Positions 21,592-33,142 of a stretch of 64,000 bases of DNA are shown in pieces. Both the position numbers and the translations under genes were made by a program. The notes below the pieces were generated by a model. That model ran no database searches and had not been told where the DNA came from. It worked only from the letters and a program-made list of their open reading frames with translations. Location: contig NZ_FOFV01000003.1 of NCBI RefSeq assembly GCF_900111005.1, positions 1-64,000 on the forward strand. Direction: 5' to 3'. This DNA is from Lentzea albida. GTDB taxonomy: Bacteria > Actinomycetota > Actinomycetes > Mycobacteriales > Pseudonocardiaceae. Every line of letters begins with the position of its first letter. The first letter of the stretch is position 1.

Positions 21592-22028
21592 GCTGCTCCC
21601 TGGCTTCGTGCTACTGCGTCCTTGAAGGCCATCCAGCCCAGCAGCGCGCACTTCACGCGCGCCGGGTACTTCGCGACACCGGCGAAGGCGATGCCGTCCT
21701 CCAGCACGTCCTCGTCCGGTTCGACCTGGCCGCGGCCCTGCATCAGCTCGACGAACGCGTCCAGCTTCTGGAAGGCCTCGCCCACGGGCTTGCCCACGAC
21801 GAGGTCGGTCAGCACCGACGTCGAGGCCTGGCTGATCGAGCAGCCCTGGCCGTCGTACGAGACGTCGGAGACCACGTCGCCGTCGAGCTTGACCCGCAGC
21901 GTCACCTCGTCGCCGCAGGTCGGGTTGACCTGGAACGACTCCGCGTCGAACGGGTCGCGCAGGCCGCGGCCGTGCGGGTTCTTGTAGTGGTCCAGGATGA
22001 TCTCCTGGTACATCTGCTGGAGCTGCAT
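21588..22028 (-). CDS. sufU: SufU iron-sulfur assembly sulfurtransferase
   Basis: A 146-residue protein of the SufU/NifU-like family with three conserved cysteines in NPTCGDEV, GQGCSISQAS and ARVKCALLGW that bind zinc and accept sulfur from SufS. The family's 18-residue insertion relative to IscU is present. It lies 1 bp from sufS and overlaps sufT, so the three should be translated together. Confidence 0.95.
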   Translation of the reverse strand: MQLQQMYQEIILDHYKNPHGRGLRDPFDAESFQVNPTCGDEVTLRVKLDGDVVSDVSYDGQGCSISQASTSVLTDLVVGKPVGEAFQKLDAFVELMQGRGQVEPDEDVLEDGIAFAGVAKYPARVKCALLGWMAFKDAVARSQGAA

Positions 22029-22029
22029 C

Positions 22030-23325
<1,296 letters not shown>

Positions 23326-23333
23326 CTACAACG

Positions 23334-24107
23334 CTAGGAAATGGCTGCGGCTTCCGTCTTGCCGGTGTACTTCACGTAACCCTCGGACTCGAGCACGTCG
23401 GCCAGCTCGCGGCCACCGGACTCGACGATCCGGCCGTTCGCGAAGACGTGCACGAAGTCCGGCTGGATGTACTTGAGGATCCGGGTGTAGTGCGTGATCA
23501 GCATGACGCCGACCTCACCGGAGGCCTTGTAGCGGTTGACGCCCTCGGACACGACGCGCAGCGCGTCGACGTCCAGACCGGAGTCGGTCTCGTCGAGGAT
23601 CGCGACCTTCGGCTGGAGCAGGCCCAGCTGCAGGATCTCGTGGCGCTTCTTCTCACCGCCGGAGAAGCCCTCGTTCACCGAGCGCTCGGCGAACGCCGGG
23701 TCGATGTCGAGGTCGGCCATCGCGCCCTTGACCTCCTTGACCCAGTGGCGCAGGGCGGGGGCCTCGCCGCGGACGGCGGTGGCGGCGGTGCGCAGGAAGT
23801 TCGACATCGAGACGCCGGGGACCTCGACCGGGTACTGCATGGCGAGGAAGAGGCCCGCGCGGGCGCGCTCGTCGACGGACATCTCGAGGACGTCCTCGCC
23901 GTCGAGGGTGACGGTGCCCGAGGTGATCGTGTACTTCGGGTGCCCGGCGATCGCGTAGGACAGCGTGGACTTGCCGGAGCCGTTGGGGCCCATGATGGCG
24001 TGCGTCTCGCCGGCCTTGATCGTCAGGTCGACGCCCTTGAGGATCTCCTTGGGAGCGTCCTCGCTGACGACCGAGACGTGCAGGTCCTTGATCTCAAGGG
24101 TGGCCAT
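23334..24107 (-). CDS. sufC: SufC ATPase
   Basis: A 257-residue ABC-type ATPase that forms the SufBCD scaffold complex. Walker A is GPNGSGKST, the signature FSGGEKKRHEILQLG, and Walker B VAILDETDSGLD. It has no membrane segments. The ATG at 24107 gives the normal MATLEIKDLHV start. It is preceded by the Rieske-type ferredoxin gene and followed 26 bp later by sufS. Confidence 0.96.
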   Translation of the reverse strand: MATLEIKDLHVSVVSEDAPKEILKGVDLTIKAGETHAIMGPNGSGKSTLSYAIAGHPKYTITSGTVTLDGEDVLEMSVDERARAGLFLAMQYPVEVPGVSMSNFLRTAATAVRGEAPALRHWVKEVKGAMADLDIDPAFAERSVNEGFSGGEKKRHEILQLGLLQPKVAILDETDSGLDVDALRVVSEGVNRYKASGEVGVMLITHYTRILKYIQPDFVHVFANGRIVESGGRELADVLESEGYVKYTGKTEAAAIS

Positions 24108-24138
24108 GACTGCTGAATCTCCTGGTGGTCTAACTAAG

Positions 24139-24453
24139 TCAGTTCGTGGTGACGGTGACGTCGACGAAAACATCGCCGTCACGGATGTCGACGGCGTAGA
24201 CGTCGACCGGTTCGCTGGCGGGCGGCGAGGAGGGCTTGCCGGTCTGCAGGTCGAAGCACGACCCGTGCAACCAGCACTCGATCCCCTTGCGGGAGACCTC
24301 GCCCTCGCTCAGCGACACCGCGGTGTGCGAGCACAGATCCGCGAGTGCGTGCACCCGCTCGCCCTCGCGCACCAGGACGACGTCGACGTCGTCCACGGTG
24401 GCGGCGAAGGGCTTGCGGTCGTCCAGTTCGGACAGTGCACACACCTTGATCAC
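24139..24453 (-). CDS. Rieske-type ferredoxin of the suf operon
   Basis: A 104-residue protein with both Rieske ligand pairs, CSH (residues 41-43) and CWLH (60-63), which bind a [2Fe-2S] cluster through two Cys and two His. It is annotated in relatives as a non-heme iron oxygenase ferredoxin subunit. GTG at 24453 overlaps the sufD stop as GTGA. Its place between sufD and sufC suggests an electron-transfer or cluster-related role in SUF assembly rather than service to an oxygenase. Confidence 0.92.
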   Translation of the reverse strand: MIKVCALSELDDRKPFAATVDDVDVVLVREGERVHALADLCSHTAVSLSEGEVSRKGIECWLHGSCFDLQTGKPSSPPASEPVDVYAVDIRDGDVFVDVTVTTN

Positions 24454-25607
24454 GCGCCGACCGCCTCGAGCTCTGCCTCGATGGCGGCCTCGAGGCGCTC
24501 GCGCACCTCGGGGACGTTGATCTTCGCGATCAGCTCCTGGAAGAAGCCGCGCACGACGAGTCGCCGTGCCTGGTCCTCCGGGATGCCGCGCGCCTGCAGG
24601 TAGAACAGCTGCTCGTCGTCGAACCGGCCGGTGGCGCTGGCGTGGCCCGCACCCTCGATCTCGCCGGTCTCGATCTCCAGGTTCGGCACCGAGTCGGCGC
24701 GCGCGCCGTCGGTGAGCACCAGGTTGCGGTTCAGCTCGTACGTCTCGGTGCCCTCGGCCGCCGCGCGGATCAGCACGTCGCCGATCCACACGGTGTGCGC
24801 GCCATCGCCCTGCAGCGCGCCCTTGTAGACCACGTTGCTGCGGCAGTTGGGCTGCGAGTGGTCGATGAACGGGCGGTGCTCCTGGTGCTGGCCCGCGTCC
24901 GCGAAGTACAGACCGGCCAGGTCGGCGTCGCCGCCCCTGGCCGCGTACTGCACGACCGGCGTGATGCGGACGACGTCGCCGCCCAGCGTCACCACGGTGT
25001 GCTTGACCGACGCGTCGCGACCGAGCTTCACGTGGTGCTGCGAGACGTGCACCGCGTCGTCGGCCCAGTCGTGGATCGCGATCACCTGGAGGTGCGCGCC
25101 GTCCGCGACGACGAACTCGACGTTCTCGGCGTACGCGCCGGAGCCGCGGTAGTCGAGGACCACCGTGCCCTCGGCGAACTGCGAGGCCTTGACGAGCACG
25201 TGGCCGTACGCGACCTGGCCCTCGCCCGCACCGGTGACGGTGACGGTCGTGGGCTCGGACTTCGCGTCGCCGGGCAGCGTCACGACCGTCGCCTGCGAGA
25301 AGGACGAGTACGCCTGCGCGGCGACGCGGTCACCGGGGACGCCGGCCTTGCCGAGGCGGTCGTCTTCACGACCGACCGTCTCGACGGTGACACCGGCGGC
25401 GGCGTTCACCTCGACGGCAGCGGAACCCGTTGCCGCAGCGCCGGAGTGCAGACCGGCAAGACGCTTGAGAGGCGTGAAGCGCCAGATCTCCTCACGGCCG
25501 CCCGGGACCTCGAACGCGTCCACGTCGTAGGACGTGAAGTGCTCTGCGCGCGAGGCGACGGGAACGACAGCTCCGTGGGAGTGAGGTTGAGTCGACAGGG
25601 CGGCCAT
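24450..25607 (-). CDS. sufD: SufD scaffold protein
   Basis: A 385-residue member of the SufB/SufD beta-helix family. The conserved C-terminal region SHASATGRFDDEQLFYLQAR matches the family and partners SufB and SufC. Upstream strands such as EHRPFIDHSQPNCRSNVVYK carry the conserved histidine region. It lies 1 bp after sufB. Confidence 0.95.
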   Translation of the reverse strand: MAALSTQPHSHGAVVPVASRAEHFTSYDVDAFEVPGGREEIWRFTPLKRLAGLHSGAAATGSAAVEVNAAAGVTVETVGREDDRLGKAGVPGDRVAAQAYSSFSQATVVTLPGDAKSEPTTVTVTGAGEGQVAYGHVLVKASQFAEGTVVLDYRGSGAYAENVEFVVADGAHLQVIAIHDWADDAVHVSQHHVKLGRDASVKHTVVTLGGDVVRITPVVQYAARGGDADLAGLYFADAGQHQEHRPFIDHSQPNCRSNVVYKGALQGDGAHTVWIGDVLIRAAAEGTETYELNRNLVLTDGARADSVPNLEIETGEIEGAGHASATGRFDDEQLFYLQARGIPEDQARRLVVRGFFQELIAKINVPEVRERLEAAIEAELEAVGA

Positions 25608-25608
25608 G

Positions 25609-27063
25609 TCAGCCGACGGCCCCTTCCATCTGCAGTTCGATCAGGCGGTTCAGCTCGAGGGCGTACTCCATGGGCAGCTCGCGCGCGATGGGCTCGACGA
25701 ACCCGCGCACGATCATGGCCATGGCCTCGTCCTCGTTGAGGCCGCGCGACATCAGGTAGAACAGCTGGTCCTCGGAGACCTTCGAGACCGTGGCCTCGTG
25801 GCCCATCGCGACGTCGTCCTCGCGGACGTCGACGTACGGGTAGGTGTCCGAGCGGCTGATGGTGTCGACCAGCAGCGCGTCGCACTTCACCGTGGACTTC
25901 GAGTGGTGCGCCCGCTTGTTGACCTGGACCAGGCCGCGGTAGGACGTGCGGCCACCGCCGCGCGCCACCGACTTCGACACGATCGTCGAGGAGGTGTGCG
26001 GGGCCATGTGGACCATCTTGGCGCCGGCGTCCTGGTGCTGGCCCTCACCCGCGAACGCGATCGAGAGGACCTCGCCCTTGGCGTGCTCGCCCATCAGGAA
26101 GACGGCCGGGTACTTCATGGTCACCTTGGAGCCGATGTTGCCGTCGACCCACTCCATGGTCGCGCCCTCTTCGGCCTTGGCGCGCTTGGTGACCAGGTTG
26201 TAGACGTTGTTCGACCAGTTCTGGATCGTCGTGTAGCGGCAGCGGCCGCCCTTCTTCACGATGATCTCGACGACGGCCGAGTGCAGCGAGTCCGAGGAGT
26301 AGATCGGCGCCGTGCAGCCCTCGACGTAGTGCACGTAGGCACCCTCGTCGACGATGATCAGCGTGCGCTCGAACTGGCCCATGTTCTCGGTGTTGATCCG
26401 GAAGTAGGCCTGCAGCGGGATCTCGACGTGCACGCCCTTCGGCACGTAGATGAACGACCCGCCGGACCACGTCGCGGCGTTCAGCGCGGAGAACTTGTTG
26501 TCACCCGCCGGGATCACCGAGCCGAAGTACTCCTTGAACAGCTCCGGGTGCTCGCGCAGGCCCGAGTCGGTGTCCAGGAAGATGACGCCCTGCTCCTCCA
26601 GGTCCTCGCGGATCTGGTGGTAGACGACCTCGGACTCGTACTGGGCCGCGACGCCGGCGACGAGGCGCTGCTTCTCGGCCTCGGGGATGCCCAGGCGGTC
26701 GTAGGTGTTCTTGATGTCCTCGGGCAGGTCCTCCCAGCTGGCGGCCTGCTTCTCCGTGGACCGGACGAAGTACTTGATCGAGTCGAAGTCGATCCCAGAG
26801 AGGTCAGCGCCCCAGCTCGGCATCGGCTTGAGGTCGAAGAGCTTCAGCGCCTTCAACCGGTAGTCGAGCATCCACTCGGGCTCGTCCTTCTTCGCCGAGA
26901 TGTCGCGGACGACTTCCTCGTTGAGGCCTCGGCGGGCGCTCGCGCCGGCGACGTCCGAGTCGGCCCAGCCGAACTCGTAGTTGCCGAGAGACGCAATCGT
27001 CTCTTCCTGCGTGAGCGGAGACTGCACCGTGGTGGGCGTGCGCTGCTCGGCAGCGGCAGTCAT
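25609..27063 (-). CDS. sufB: SufB scaffold protein
   Basis: A 484-residue scaffold protein on which SUF builds iron-sulfur clusters. [60 protein letters not shown] and the C-terminal [20 protein letters not shown] are all diagnostic. The ATG at 27063 overlaps the sufR stop by 4 bp. It has full length with no frameshift. Confidence 0.97.
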   Translation of the reverse strand: MTAAAEQRTPTTVQSPLTQEETIASLGNYEFGWADSDVAGASARRGLNEEVVRDISAKKDEPEWMLDYRLKALKLFDLKPMPSWGADLSGIDFDSIKYFVRSTEKQAASWEDLPEDIKNTYDRLGIPEAEKQRLVAGVAAQYESEVVYHQIREDLEEQGVIFLDTDSGLREHPELFKEYFGSVIPAGDNKFSALNAATWSGGSFIYVPKGVHVEIPLQAYFRINTENMGQFERTLIIVDEGAYVHYVEGCTAPIYSSDSLHSAVVEIIVKKGGRCRYTTIQNWSNNVYNLVTKRAKAEEGATMEWVDGNIGSKVTMKYPAVFLMGEHAKGEVLSIAFAGEGQHQDAGAKMVHMAPHTSSTIVSKSVARGGGRTSYRGLVQVNKRAHHSKSTVKCDALLVDTISRSDTYPYVDVREDDVAMGHEATVSKVSEDQLFYLMSRGLNEDEAMAMIVRGFVEPIARELPMEYALELNRLIELQMEGAVG

Positions 27064-27779
27064 GCGGGCTCCCCTCCATCATCTGGGATGAGCTTTCCGG
27101 CAGAGCCGGGTTGAACGTTCGGGATGTGCGTCGTGCACACGGCGTGGCCGCGGGCGATCGTCGCGAGGCGCTGCACGTGGGTACCGAGGAGGTTCGCGAA
27201 CGTCTCCGTCTCGGTCTCGCACAGCTGGGGGAACTCGGCTGCGACGTGGGCGACCGGGCAGTGGTGCTGGCACAACTGCTCACCCACCCCGACGTTGCGG
27301 GCCGATGAAGCGTAGCCCTCCCTGGTCAACGCGGCTGCGAGGGCCTTCGCCCGTTCGGCGGGCGTGACCTGGGCCACGATCGCTGAACGGTGCCGGTCCA
27401 CCAGTGCGTCGACACGGCTCTGCGCGAAGGCGCGCACAGCCTCTTCCCCACCCGTCTGGGCGAGGAACCTGATCGCGGCGACCGCGAGGTCGTCGTAGGC
27501 GTGGCCGAACCGGGCGCGTCCGGCATCCGTCAGCAGGAAGAGCTTCGCGGGACGACCTCGGCCACGTTGGGTCTGCCGGGGCGCGTCCCTGGTCACCGCC
27601 TCGCCGTCCGCGAGCAGCGCGTCTATGTGACGACGCACGGCCGTGGGGCTGATGCCCAGTTCCTCCGCGACGGCTGCCGCGGTGACCGGGCCCTGCTCCA
27701 GCAGGAGCCTGGCGACGGCACGCCGAGTCTTGCCGTCGTGCTGCGGCACGGCGTCAAGGTGGGTCTCGGCGTTTTTCAC
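27060..27779 (-). CDS. sufR: SufR-type iron-sulfur transcriptional repressor
   Basis: A 239-residue regulator. The N-terminal winged helix ([20 protein letters not shown]) is followed by [15 protein letters not shown]. The C-terminal cluster-binding motif [19 protein letters not shown] supplies three cysteines plus His/Glu for an Fe-S cluster, as in cyanobacterial and mycobacterial SufR. It should repress suf when its cluster is present. GTG at 27779 is preferred; the frame is open further, but antisense to mptB. Confidence 0.92.
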   Translation of the reverse strand: MKNAETHLDAVPQHDGKTRRAVARLLLEQGPVTAAAVAEELGISPTAVRRHIDALLADGEAVTRDAPRQTQRGRGRPAKLFLLTDAGRARFGHAYDDLAVAAIRFLAQTGGEEAVRAFAQSRVDALVDRHRSAIVAQVTPAERAKALAAALTREGYASSARNVGVGEQLCQHHCPVAHVAAEFPQLCETETETFANLLGTHVQRLATIARGHAVCTTHIPNVQPGSAGKLIPDDGGEPA

Positions 27780-27792
27780 AACACCAGTGTTG
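27779..27792. promoter_or_regulatory. Candidate SufR operator over the sufR start codon
   Basis: CAACACCAGTGTTG is a palindrome with 6-bp arms and a 2-bp centre. It overlaps the first base of the sufR GTG on the minus strand, so binding there would block the suf promoter or initiation. Mycobacterial SufR is reported to bind ACACT-type inverted repeats upstream of its own operon, which is similar in character. Confidence 0.55.
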
Positions 27793-27861
27793 CGTATTTC
27801 GCCGGAGGTCGCAAAGATCGCGGTCACAGGGTGACCTGACTCACGGCTGAACGTGGCTCGA

Positions 27862-27867
27862 TACCCT
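27862..27867 (+). promoter_or_regulatory. -10 box for probably leaderless mptB
   Basis: TACCCT (TANNNT) ends 6 bp before the mptB ATG at 27874, and no ribosome-binding site intervenes. This is the standard geometry of leaderless actinobacterial transcripts. Confidence 0.5.
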
Positions 27868-27873
27868 GCCCAC

Positions 27874-29421
27874 ATGCCCACGAACGGCGGAGCCGTGACT
27901 CCGGAGAGCGACCTCTTGAACGGCCGGGAGCGTCGCCAGCTGGACATCGTGCGTCGCTGGGGCACCATCGGCGCGTTGCTCCTGACCGTGGGCTCGCTGG
28001 GCGGCGGCGCCGCCCCCATTTACTCCCCGCTCTACGGCGTGCCCGTTCTGGGGCTCTTCTCCCGGATGCCCAGCGTGGCGATGGGCGTCGTGTGGACCGG
28101 CATCTTCATGATCGTGTCCGCCTGGCTGGCCCTCGGCAGGTTCGTGAAGCCCGGCAGGCCGAGGCTCATCTCGCGCGGCCAGATGGACCGCACGCTGCTG
28201 ATGTGGACCGTTCCGCTGGTCTTCTGCGTGCCGATGTTCTCCCGCGACGTGTACTCCTACCTCGCGCAGAGCGAGATCGCCGCGCGCGGCCAGGACCCGT
28301 ACGAACTGGGTCCGGCGACGGCGCTGGGCGTCGACCACGTGCTCACGCGCGGTGTGCCGAACATCTGGCGGGAGACGCCCGCGCCGTACGGGCCGCTGTT
28401 CCTCGCGTTCGGCCGGCTGACGGCGATGCTGACCGGCGACCACGTGGTGTCCGGCGTGTTCGTGCACCGGCTGCTGGTGCTGGTCGGCCTGGGCATGATC
28501 GTGTGGGCGCTGCCCCGGCTCGCGGCCCGCTTCGGGGTCCCTCCGGTCGGCGCGCTGTGGCTCGGCGCGCTGAACCCGCTGGTGCTGTTCCACATCGTCA
28601 TCGGCGTGCACAACGACGGCCTGGCGCTCGGCCTGATGCTGGTCGGCTTCGAGCTGGCGATGCGCGGGCTCGAACCGCTGAAGTGGTCGTGGATCGCCTT
28701 GGGCTCCGGGGTCATCGTGTGCGGCGCGATGGTGAAGATCCCCGCGATGGCCGCTCTGGGGTTCCTCGGCGTGCTGGTGGCGCGCAAGCTCGGCGGCCAG
28801 TTCAAGCACCTCGCGCTGGTGGCCGGGATCATGGCGGTGATAGCGGCGGCCGGGGTGGTGGTGATCTGCCTCGGCACCGGGTTCGGGTTCGGGTGGGTCG
28901 AGACGCTGAACGTCGCGTCGACCGTGAAGTCGTGGATGTCGCCGCCGACCGCGCTGGGCTTCCTGGGGGCGGGTACGGGCATCCTGCTCGGCCTCGGCAA
29001 CCACACCGAGGCCATGATCTCGCTGACCAGGCTGCTCGGGCAGGCCGTGTCCGTGGTGATCACGGTCGTGCTGCTGTGGCGCAGCTTCAAGGGCCGGATC
29101 AAGGCGATGAACGGCCTGGGCGCGGCGCTGGGCGCGATCCTGGTGCTCGGGCCGGTGCTCCAGCCCTGGTACGTGCTGTGGGCGGCGCTGCCGCTGGCCA
29201 CGGCGGTGGTCGGGCCGAAGTTCCGGATGTTCGCCATGGTGACCTCGGCGATCATCGCGGTCATCCTGCCGCCGACCGGGTCCGCGTTCGACGGGCGCGC
29301 GTACACGGTGCCGCAGGCCGTCGCGGGTGCCGTCATCACGTTCGCCGTGTGCGTGCTGATCGCGCGCAAGCGGGTGGGGCCGTTCCTCAAGTCCGACCCT
29401 GCCGGTGGCGGGCACGTCTGA
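27874..29421 (+). CDS. mptB: Polyprenol-phosphomannose-dependent alpha-1,6-mannosyltransferase MptB
   Basis: A 515-residue GT-C membrane glycosyltransferase with about 13 hydrophobic helices. FSRDVYSYLAQSEIAARGQD in the first large loop carries the acidic residue typical of the GT-C active site, and the later GVHNDGLALGLML and LGPVLQPWYVLWAALPLA are family segments. MptB extends the alpha-1,6-mannan core of lipomannan in mycobacteria and corynebacteria. Its position divergent from sufR matches the mycobacterial arrangement. Confidence 0.9.
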   Translation: MPTNGGAVTPESDLLNGRERRQLDIVRRWGTIGALLLTVGSLGGGAAPIYSPLYGVPVLGLFSRMPSVAMGVVWTGIFMIVSAWLALGRFVKPGRPRLISRGQMDRTLLMWTVPLVFCVPMFSRDVYSYLAQSEIAARGQDPYELGPATALGVDHVLTRGVPNIWRETPAPYGPLFLAFGRLTAMLTGDHVVSGVFVHRLLVLVGLGMIVWALPRLAARFGVPPVGALWLGALNPLVLFHIVIGVHNDGLALGLMLVGFELAMRGLEPLKWSWIALGSGVIVCGAMVKIPAMAALGFLGVLVARKLGGQFKHLALVAGIMAVIAAAGVVVICLGTGFGFGWVETLNVASTVKSWMSPPTALGFLGAGTGILLGLGNHTEAMISLTRLLGQAVSVVITVVLLWRSFKGRIKAMNGLGAALGAILVLGPVLQPWYVLWAALPLATAVVGPKFRMFAMVTSAIIAVILPPTGSAFDGRAYTVPQAVAGAVITFAVCVLIARKRVGPFLKSDPAGGGHV

Positions 29422-29494
29422 CAGTCGTAACCCGAAACCTCCGGCGGACGAGAAACGGACAGAGGAAGATCGTCGGCGGAGGGGGTGACGTGGC

Positions 29495-32400
29495 ATGTCC
29501 GAGCAACCCATGTCGCGCGAAGAGGTCCGGTTCGCCGTCGTGCTCAACGGGGGCGTGAGCCTCGCCGTCTGGATGGGCGGCGTCGTGCTGGAGCTCGACC
29601 GGCTGACCAGGCCCGGATCGGTGTACCAGCCGCTGCTCGACCTCGTCGGCTGCACCGCGCGGGCGGACGTCATCGCGGGCACGTCGGCCGGGGGCATCAA
29701 CGGGGCCGCGCTGGCGTTGTCGCAGGTCAACAGGAACGCCGACCTGACCCGCCTGCGGGACCTGTGGGCCGAGCAGGGGCGGATGGAACAACTGCTGCGG
29801 ACGCCGTTCCGGGGCTCGCCCGCGTCGCTGCTGAAGGGCGACGAGTTCTTCCTGCCCCGCCTGCAGGAGGCGCTGGCCCGGCTCACCACGGACTTCGCGC
29901 CGACCGAGCCGAACGAGCGCCCGATCGACCTGAGGATCACCACCACGCTGCTCGGTGGCGTCCCCACGACCACCTACGACGACCTGGGCCAGCCGCTGTC
30001 GCAGTCGGTGCACCAGGGGTCGTTCTCGTTCCGCCGCGACCCCTACAACTGGGTGTCCGAGCACACGCGCGACGACTTCACGCCCGACGTGCTCAACGAC
30101 CGGGTGCTGCAGCTCGCGCTGGCGGCGCGGTCGAGCGCCAGCTTCCCGTTCGCGTTCGAGCCGAGCTTCATCCCCGTCGGCGGCCAGGCGACGCCGGACC
30201 GCCCGGACATGGCGGACGTCGCCAGCTGGGCGGGCGGCGGCGACCGCAGCCGGTTCGCGGTGGACGGCGGTGTCCTCGTGAACACGCCGACGAGGGAGGC
30301 GCTGGAGGCCATCGACCGGATGCCCGCGGACGGACCGGTGCGCCGCGTGATGCTGCTGGTCTTCCCGCACGCCGAGCCGCTGGGCACCGAGCCGGTGGCG
30401 GACATGCCCGGCAAGGGGCTCACGACCGTGGGGTCCGGCGGCAAGCTGCTGGGTGCGATGTCCAGCCAGGCCAACAGGACCTACGTCGAGAAGATCGAGG
30501 AGCACAACCGCAGGGCCGCGAGCAGCCGGGGTGGCCGGATGGCGTTGCTGGAGCGGCTGCACACCGCCGGTGACGACGTCGTCGGCGAGGTGTACTCGTT
30601 GGCGGACAAGCTCTTCGGCCACTACGAGGACGTCGAGATCCGGCTCGCCGCCCGTCAGGTGACGGCGCAGCAGTTCGCGCTGCCCAAGGGGAACCCGGCG
30701 AACTGGTCGTTCGAACGGGCGCGCCGGGCCGCGGAGTCCGCGCAGCGCAAGTGGAAGGCGCTGCACGGCGTCCTGCCGTACGTGCCGGGCGTGCGGCTGC
30801 CGGGTGCCGTGTGCCGCGAGGACGTGGGCTGGGAGTGGGGCATCACGATGGCCGAACGCCTCGGGGCGTCGGCGCTCGACCTGCTCAAGCGGCTGGTGTG
30901 GGTGGTGCCGGAGGAGCACGCCGAGCAGATCACGCGGGCACGCCGGGAACTGCACCAGGTGCGTGCGGAACTGCGCAGGCTGCGGGAGGAGCTGTTCGAC
31001 TGGAAGCCGTCCGACTCGCTCGGCGAGACCTACTGGACCGGCAGGCTGGCGAGCTACCACGAGCACATGGTCGACGGGCACGTCGGCCTGGAGGTCCGGG
31101 CGCAGGTCGCCGAGGTCGGGCGGATCGTCGGCGAGGCGCAGCGGGTGATCGGCGGGCTGGACGAGCACCGGATGAAGCTCGGCGGGCTCGTCTGCTGGCA
31201 CGCCCTGCTCGGCGCGCCCGCGGCGGCCTCGGAGGCCGGTCTCGACGACGGTGAGCGGTGGCTGTCGCGGATGCTGGCGCTGGAGATCGCCGGGACGTGC
31301 CTGTCCGACGACGCCTCGACCGGGATGGACACGCCGGTCGAGCTGGTGCAGGTGTCGCTGCAGACGCGCAACGCCTTCGCGCGGCAGTCGATCACCGCCG
31401 ACGACAAGGCGGGCGGGGCGTCGCTGTCGCGCTTCTCCGGTTTCCTGAAGCGGTCGTGGCGGGTCAACGACTGGATCTGGGGCCGTCTCGACGGCGCCAC
31501 CATGTTGTGCCGCGTGCTGTTCGACCCGCGCCGGCTGCGGCGCATGGACCTGCTGGGACGCCCGGCCGGTGACACGCGCACGGCCGATGCCCGCGCGAAG
31601 GCCGTGGTCGACGAGGTGGTGCGGTCCATGTTCGGGCTGGAGCTGCCGGTGCAGGTCGCCGCGTGCGCCGAGGAGGCCCGCGTCGAGCTCGCCGGCATCT
31701 ACGAGACCGAGAACGAGCTGTCGCCGTCGTCGATGAAGCTCGCCGAACTGGCCGCGTGGGGCCTGCACTGGCGGATCATCTGCGAGGAGCTGCCCCGGCT
31801 GCGGGCCGCGATCATCGCCGACCGCGGTGACGGCGCGGACAAGCGCTCGCGGGGTGAGCTGTTCCTGGAGGAGCACGCGGACCTGTTGCGGCGCCTGGAG
31901 AACCCGGCCGAGCACACGGTCACGCTGGGCATGAGCGCGCTGAACGCCTTCGACCGCGCGGGCATCGGCCGCGAGCCGCTGACCCAGGAGGCCGCGTCGG
32001 ACCAGATGATCCGCACGGCCGCCACCGCCGCGGCCGTCGCCGTGACGGTGGCCGACTCCGAACGCTCCGGGCTCGCCGCCGTCCGTCCCGTCACGCGGGT
32101 GGTGCGCGGCGCGGCCCTGCTCCCCTACTGGACGATCACCGGTCTGACGCGCGGCGGTCAGCTCGCGCAGTTCCTGGGACTGCTGGGACTCGCGGTCGGC
32201 GGCGCGCTGGTCGTGATGGCGATGTTCGGGATGCTGCCGGCGTGGGCCGCGGGTCCCGGCGCGGCGTTGGGCGCGGCCGGTCTGCTCGGCGCTTTCGGGT
32301 ACGCGGCTTTGCGAAGCGGCACGATGCTGCACGGCCTGGTGTTGCTGTCACCGGTGATCCCGTTGGGGGCCATAGCCGTCGACCGGCTGCCCGGTGACCG

Positions 32401-33142
32401 CGCGGAGATCACGACCGGCACGATCACCGTGGCCGGTGTCGCGTTCGTGGTGGCGGCGTTGCTGGTGCTGGGTTCCCTGCCGTCGCCGATCCGCACTCCT
32501 CTGGCGGTGCTGGCCGACTTCCGGCCGCTCGAGATCGTGCGGCGCCGCTGGAAGCAGGCCGCCGTGGTGCTGGTGGTGGCGGCGGTGGCGTGGTCGGTGT
32601 GGCGGTTCGGGTTGCACACCCGGCCGTGGCTGGTGATCCCGGCGTCCGTCCTGTGTGGAGCGTTCGGGATGTGGATGGCGCTGACCGGTGGCAGGTCGCT
32701 GCAGCGGTGGCGCCGGGTCGAAGGCGTGTGGGGCACGGAACGCGCCGAGCCTCCCGCCGCGGCCACCGCGGGATGGGCCGTCATCTACGGCATCGGCTAC
32801 CTCGCCGTCGCCGACGTGCTGCTGGTCATCGGGCCGCGCGGCTGGGGCTGGCAGGCGGTGATCGGGACGGCGCTGGCGTTCGGCCTGACGTTGCTGCTGA
32901 TCACACCCTGGTACGTGCCGCGGCTGGAACGCCGCCGGCTGCGCGACCAGTTGGTGGACGAGGCGATCCCGGCTGTTTATCCGCCGGGGTGCGATGTGGC
33001 GGCCGTGTTGCGGGAACGGCTGGAGGGGCACGCCTCGCTGTACCGGTTCCTGGTGGAGGGCGAGGGGGAGCACCCGGAGGAGTTGACGCTGTCGCCGGCG
33101 GGACTGGTGGTGGCTCGGAGGATCGAGGCGAAGCTGTCGTGA
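29495..33142 (+). CDS. Patatin-like phospholipase/acylhydrolase with C-terminal membrane region
   Basis: A 1215-residue protein. The N-terminal patatin core has the oxyanion loop VLNGGVSLAVWMGGV, nucleophile Ser64 in AGTSAGG, and catalytic Asp near 257 in AVDGGVLVN, so the Ser-Asp dyad is complete. A long middle region corresponds to the DUF3376-type extension. Residues about 880-1100 hold roughly eight hydrophobic helices in pairs (LAQFLGLLGLAVGGALVVMA). It should hydrolyse lipid acyl esters at the membrane. It overlaps the TetR gene by GTGA, so the two form one unit. Confidence 0.85.
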   Translation: MSEQPMSREEVRFAVVLNGGVSLAVWMGGVVLELDRLTRPGSVYQPLLDLVGCTARADVIAGTSAGGINGAALALSQVNRNADLTRLRDLWAEQGRMEQLLRTPFRGSPASLLKGDEFFLPRLQEALARLTTDFAPTEPNERPIDLRITTTLLGGVPTTTYDDLGQPLSQSVHQGSFSFRRDPYNWVSEHTRDDFTPDVLNDRVLQLALAARSSASFPFAFEPSFIPVGGQATPDRPDMADVASWAGGGDRSRFAVDGGVLVNTPTREALEAIDRMPADGPVRRVMLLVFPHAEPLGTEPVADMPGKGLTTVGSGGKLLGAMSSQANRTYVEKIEEHNRRAASSRGGRMALLERLHTAGDDVVGEVYSLADKLFGHYEDVEIRLAARQVTAQQFALPKGNPANWSFERARRAAESAQRKWKALHGVLPYVPGVRLPGAVCREDVGWEWGITMAERLGASALDLLKRLVWVVPEEHAEQITRARRELHQVRAELRRLREELFDWKPSDSLGETYWTGRLASYHEHMVDGHVGLEVRAQVAEVGRIVGEAQRVIGGLDEHRMKLGGLVCWHALLGAPAAASEAGLDDGERWLSRMLALEIAGTCLSDDASTGMDTPVELVQVSLQTRNAFARQSITADDKAGGASLSRFSGFLKRSWRVNDWIWGRLDGATMLCRVLFDPRRLRRMDLLGRPAGDTRTADARAKAVVDEVVRSMFGLELPVQVAACAEEARVELAGIYETENELSPSSMKLAELAAWGLHWRIICEELPRLRAAIIADRGDGADKRSRGELFLEEHADLLRRLENPAEHTVTLGMSALNAFDRAGIGREPLTQEAASDQMIRTAATAAAVAVTVADSERSGLAAVRPVTRVVRGAALLPYWTITGLTRGGQLAQFLGLLGLAVGGALVVMAMFGMLPAWAAGPGAALGAAGLLGAFGYAALRSGTMLHGLVLLSPVIPLGAIAVDRLPGDRAEITTGTITVAGVAFVVAALLVLGSLPSPIRTPLAVLADFRPLEIVRRRWKQAAVVLVVAAVAWSVWRFGLHTRPWLVIPASVLCGAFGMWMALTGGRSLQRWRRVEGVWGTERAEPPAAATAGWAVIYGIGYLAVADVLLVIGPRGWGWQAVIGTALAFGLTLLLITPWYVPRLERRRLRDQLVDEAIPAVYPPGCDVAAVLRERLEGHASLYRFLVEGEGEHPEELTLSPAGLVVARRIEAKLS

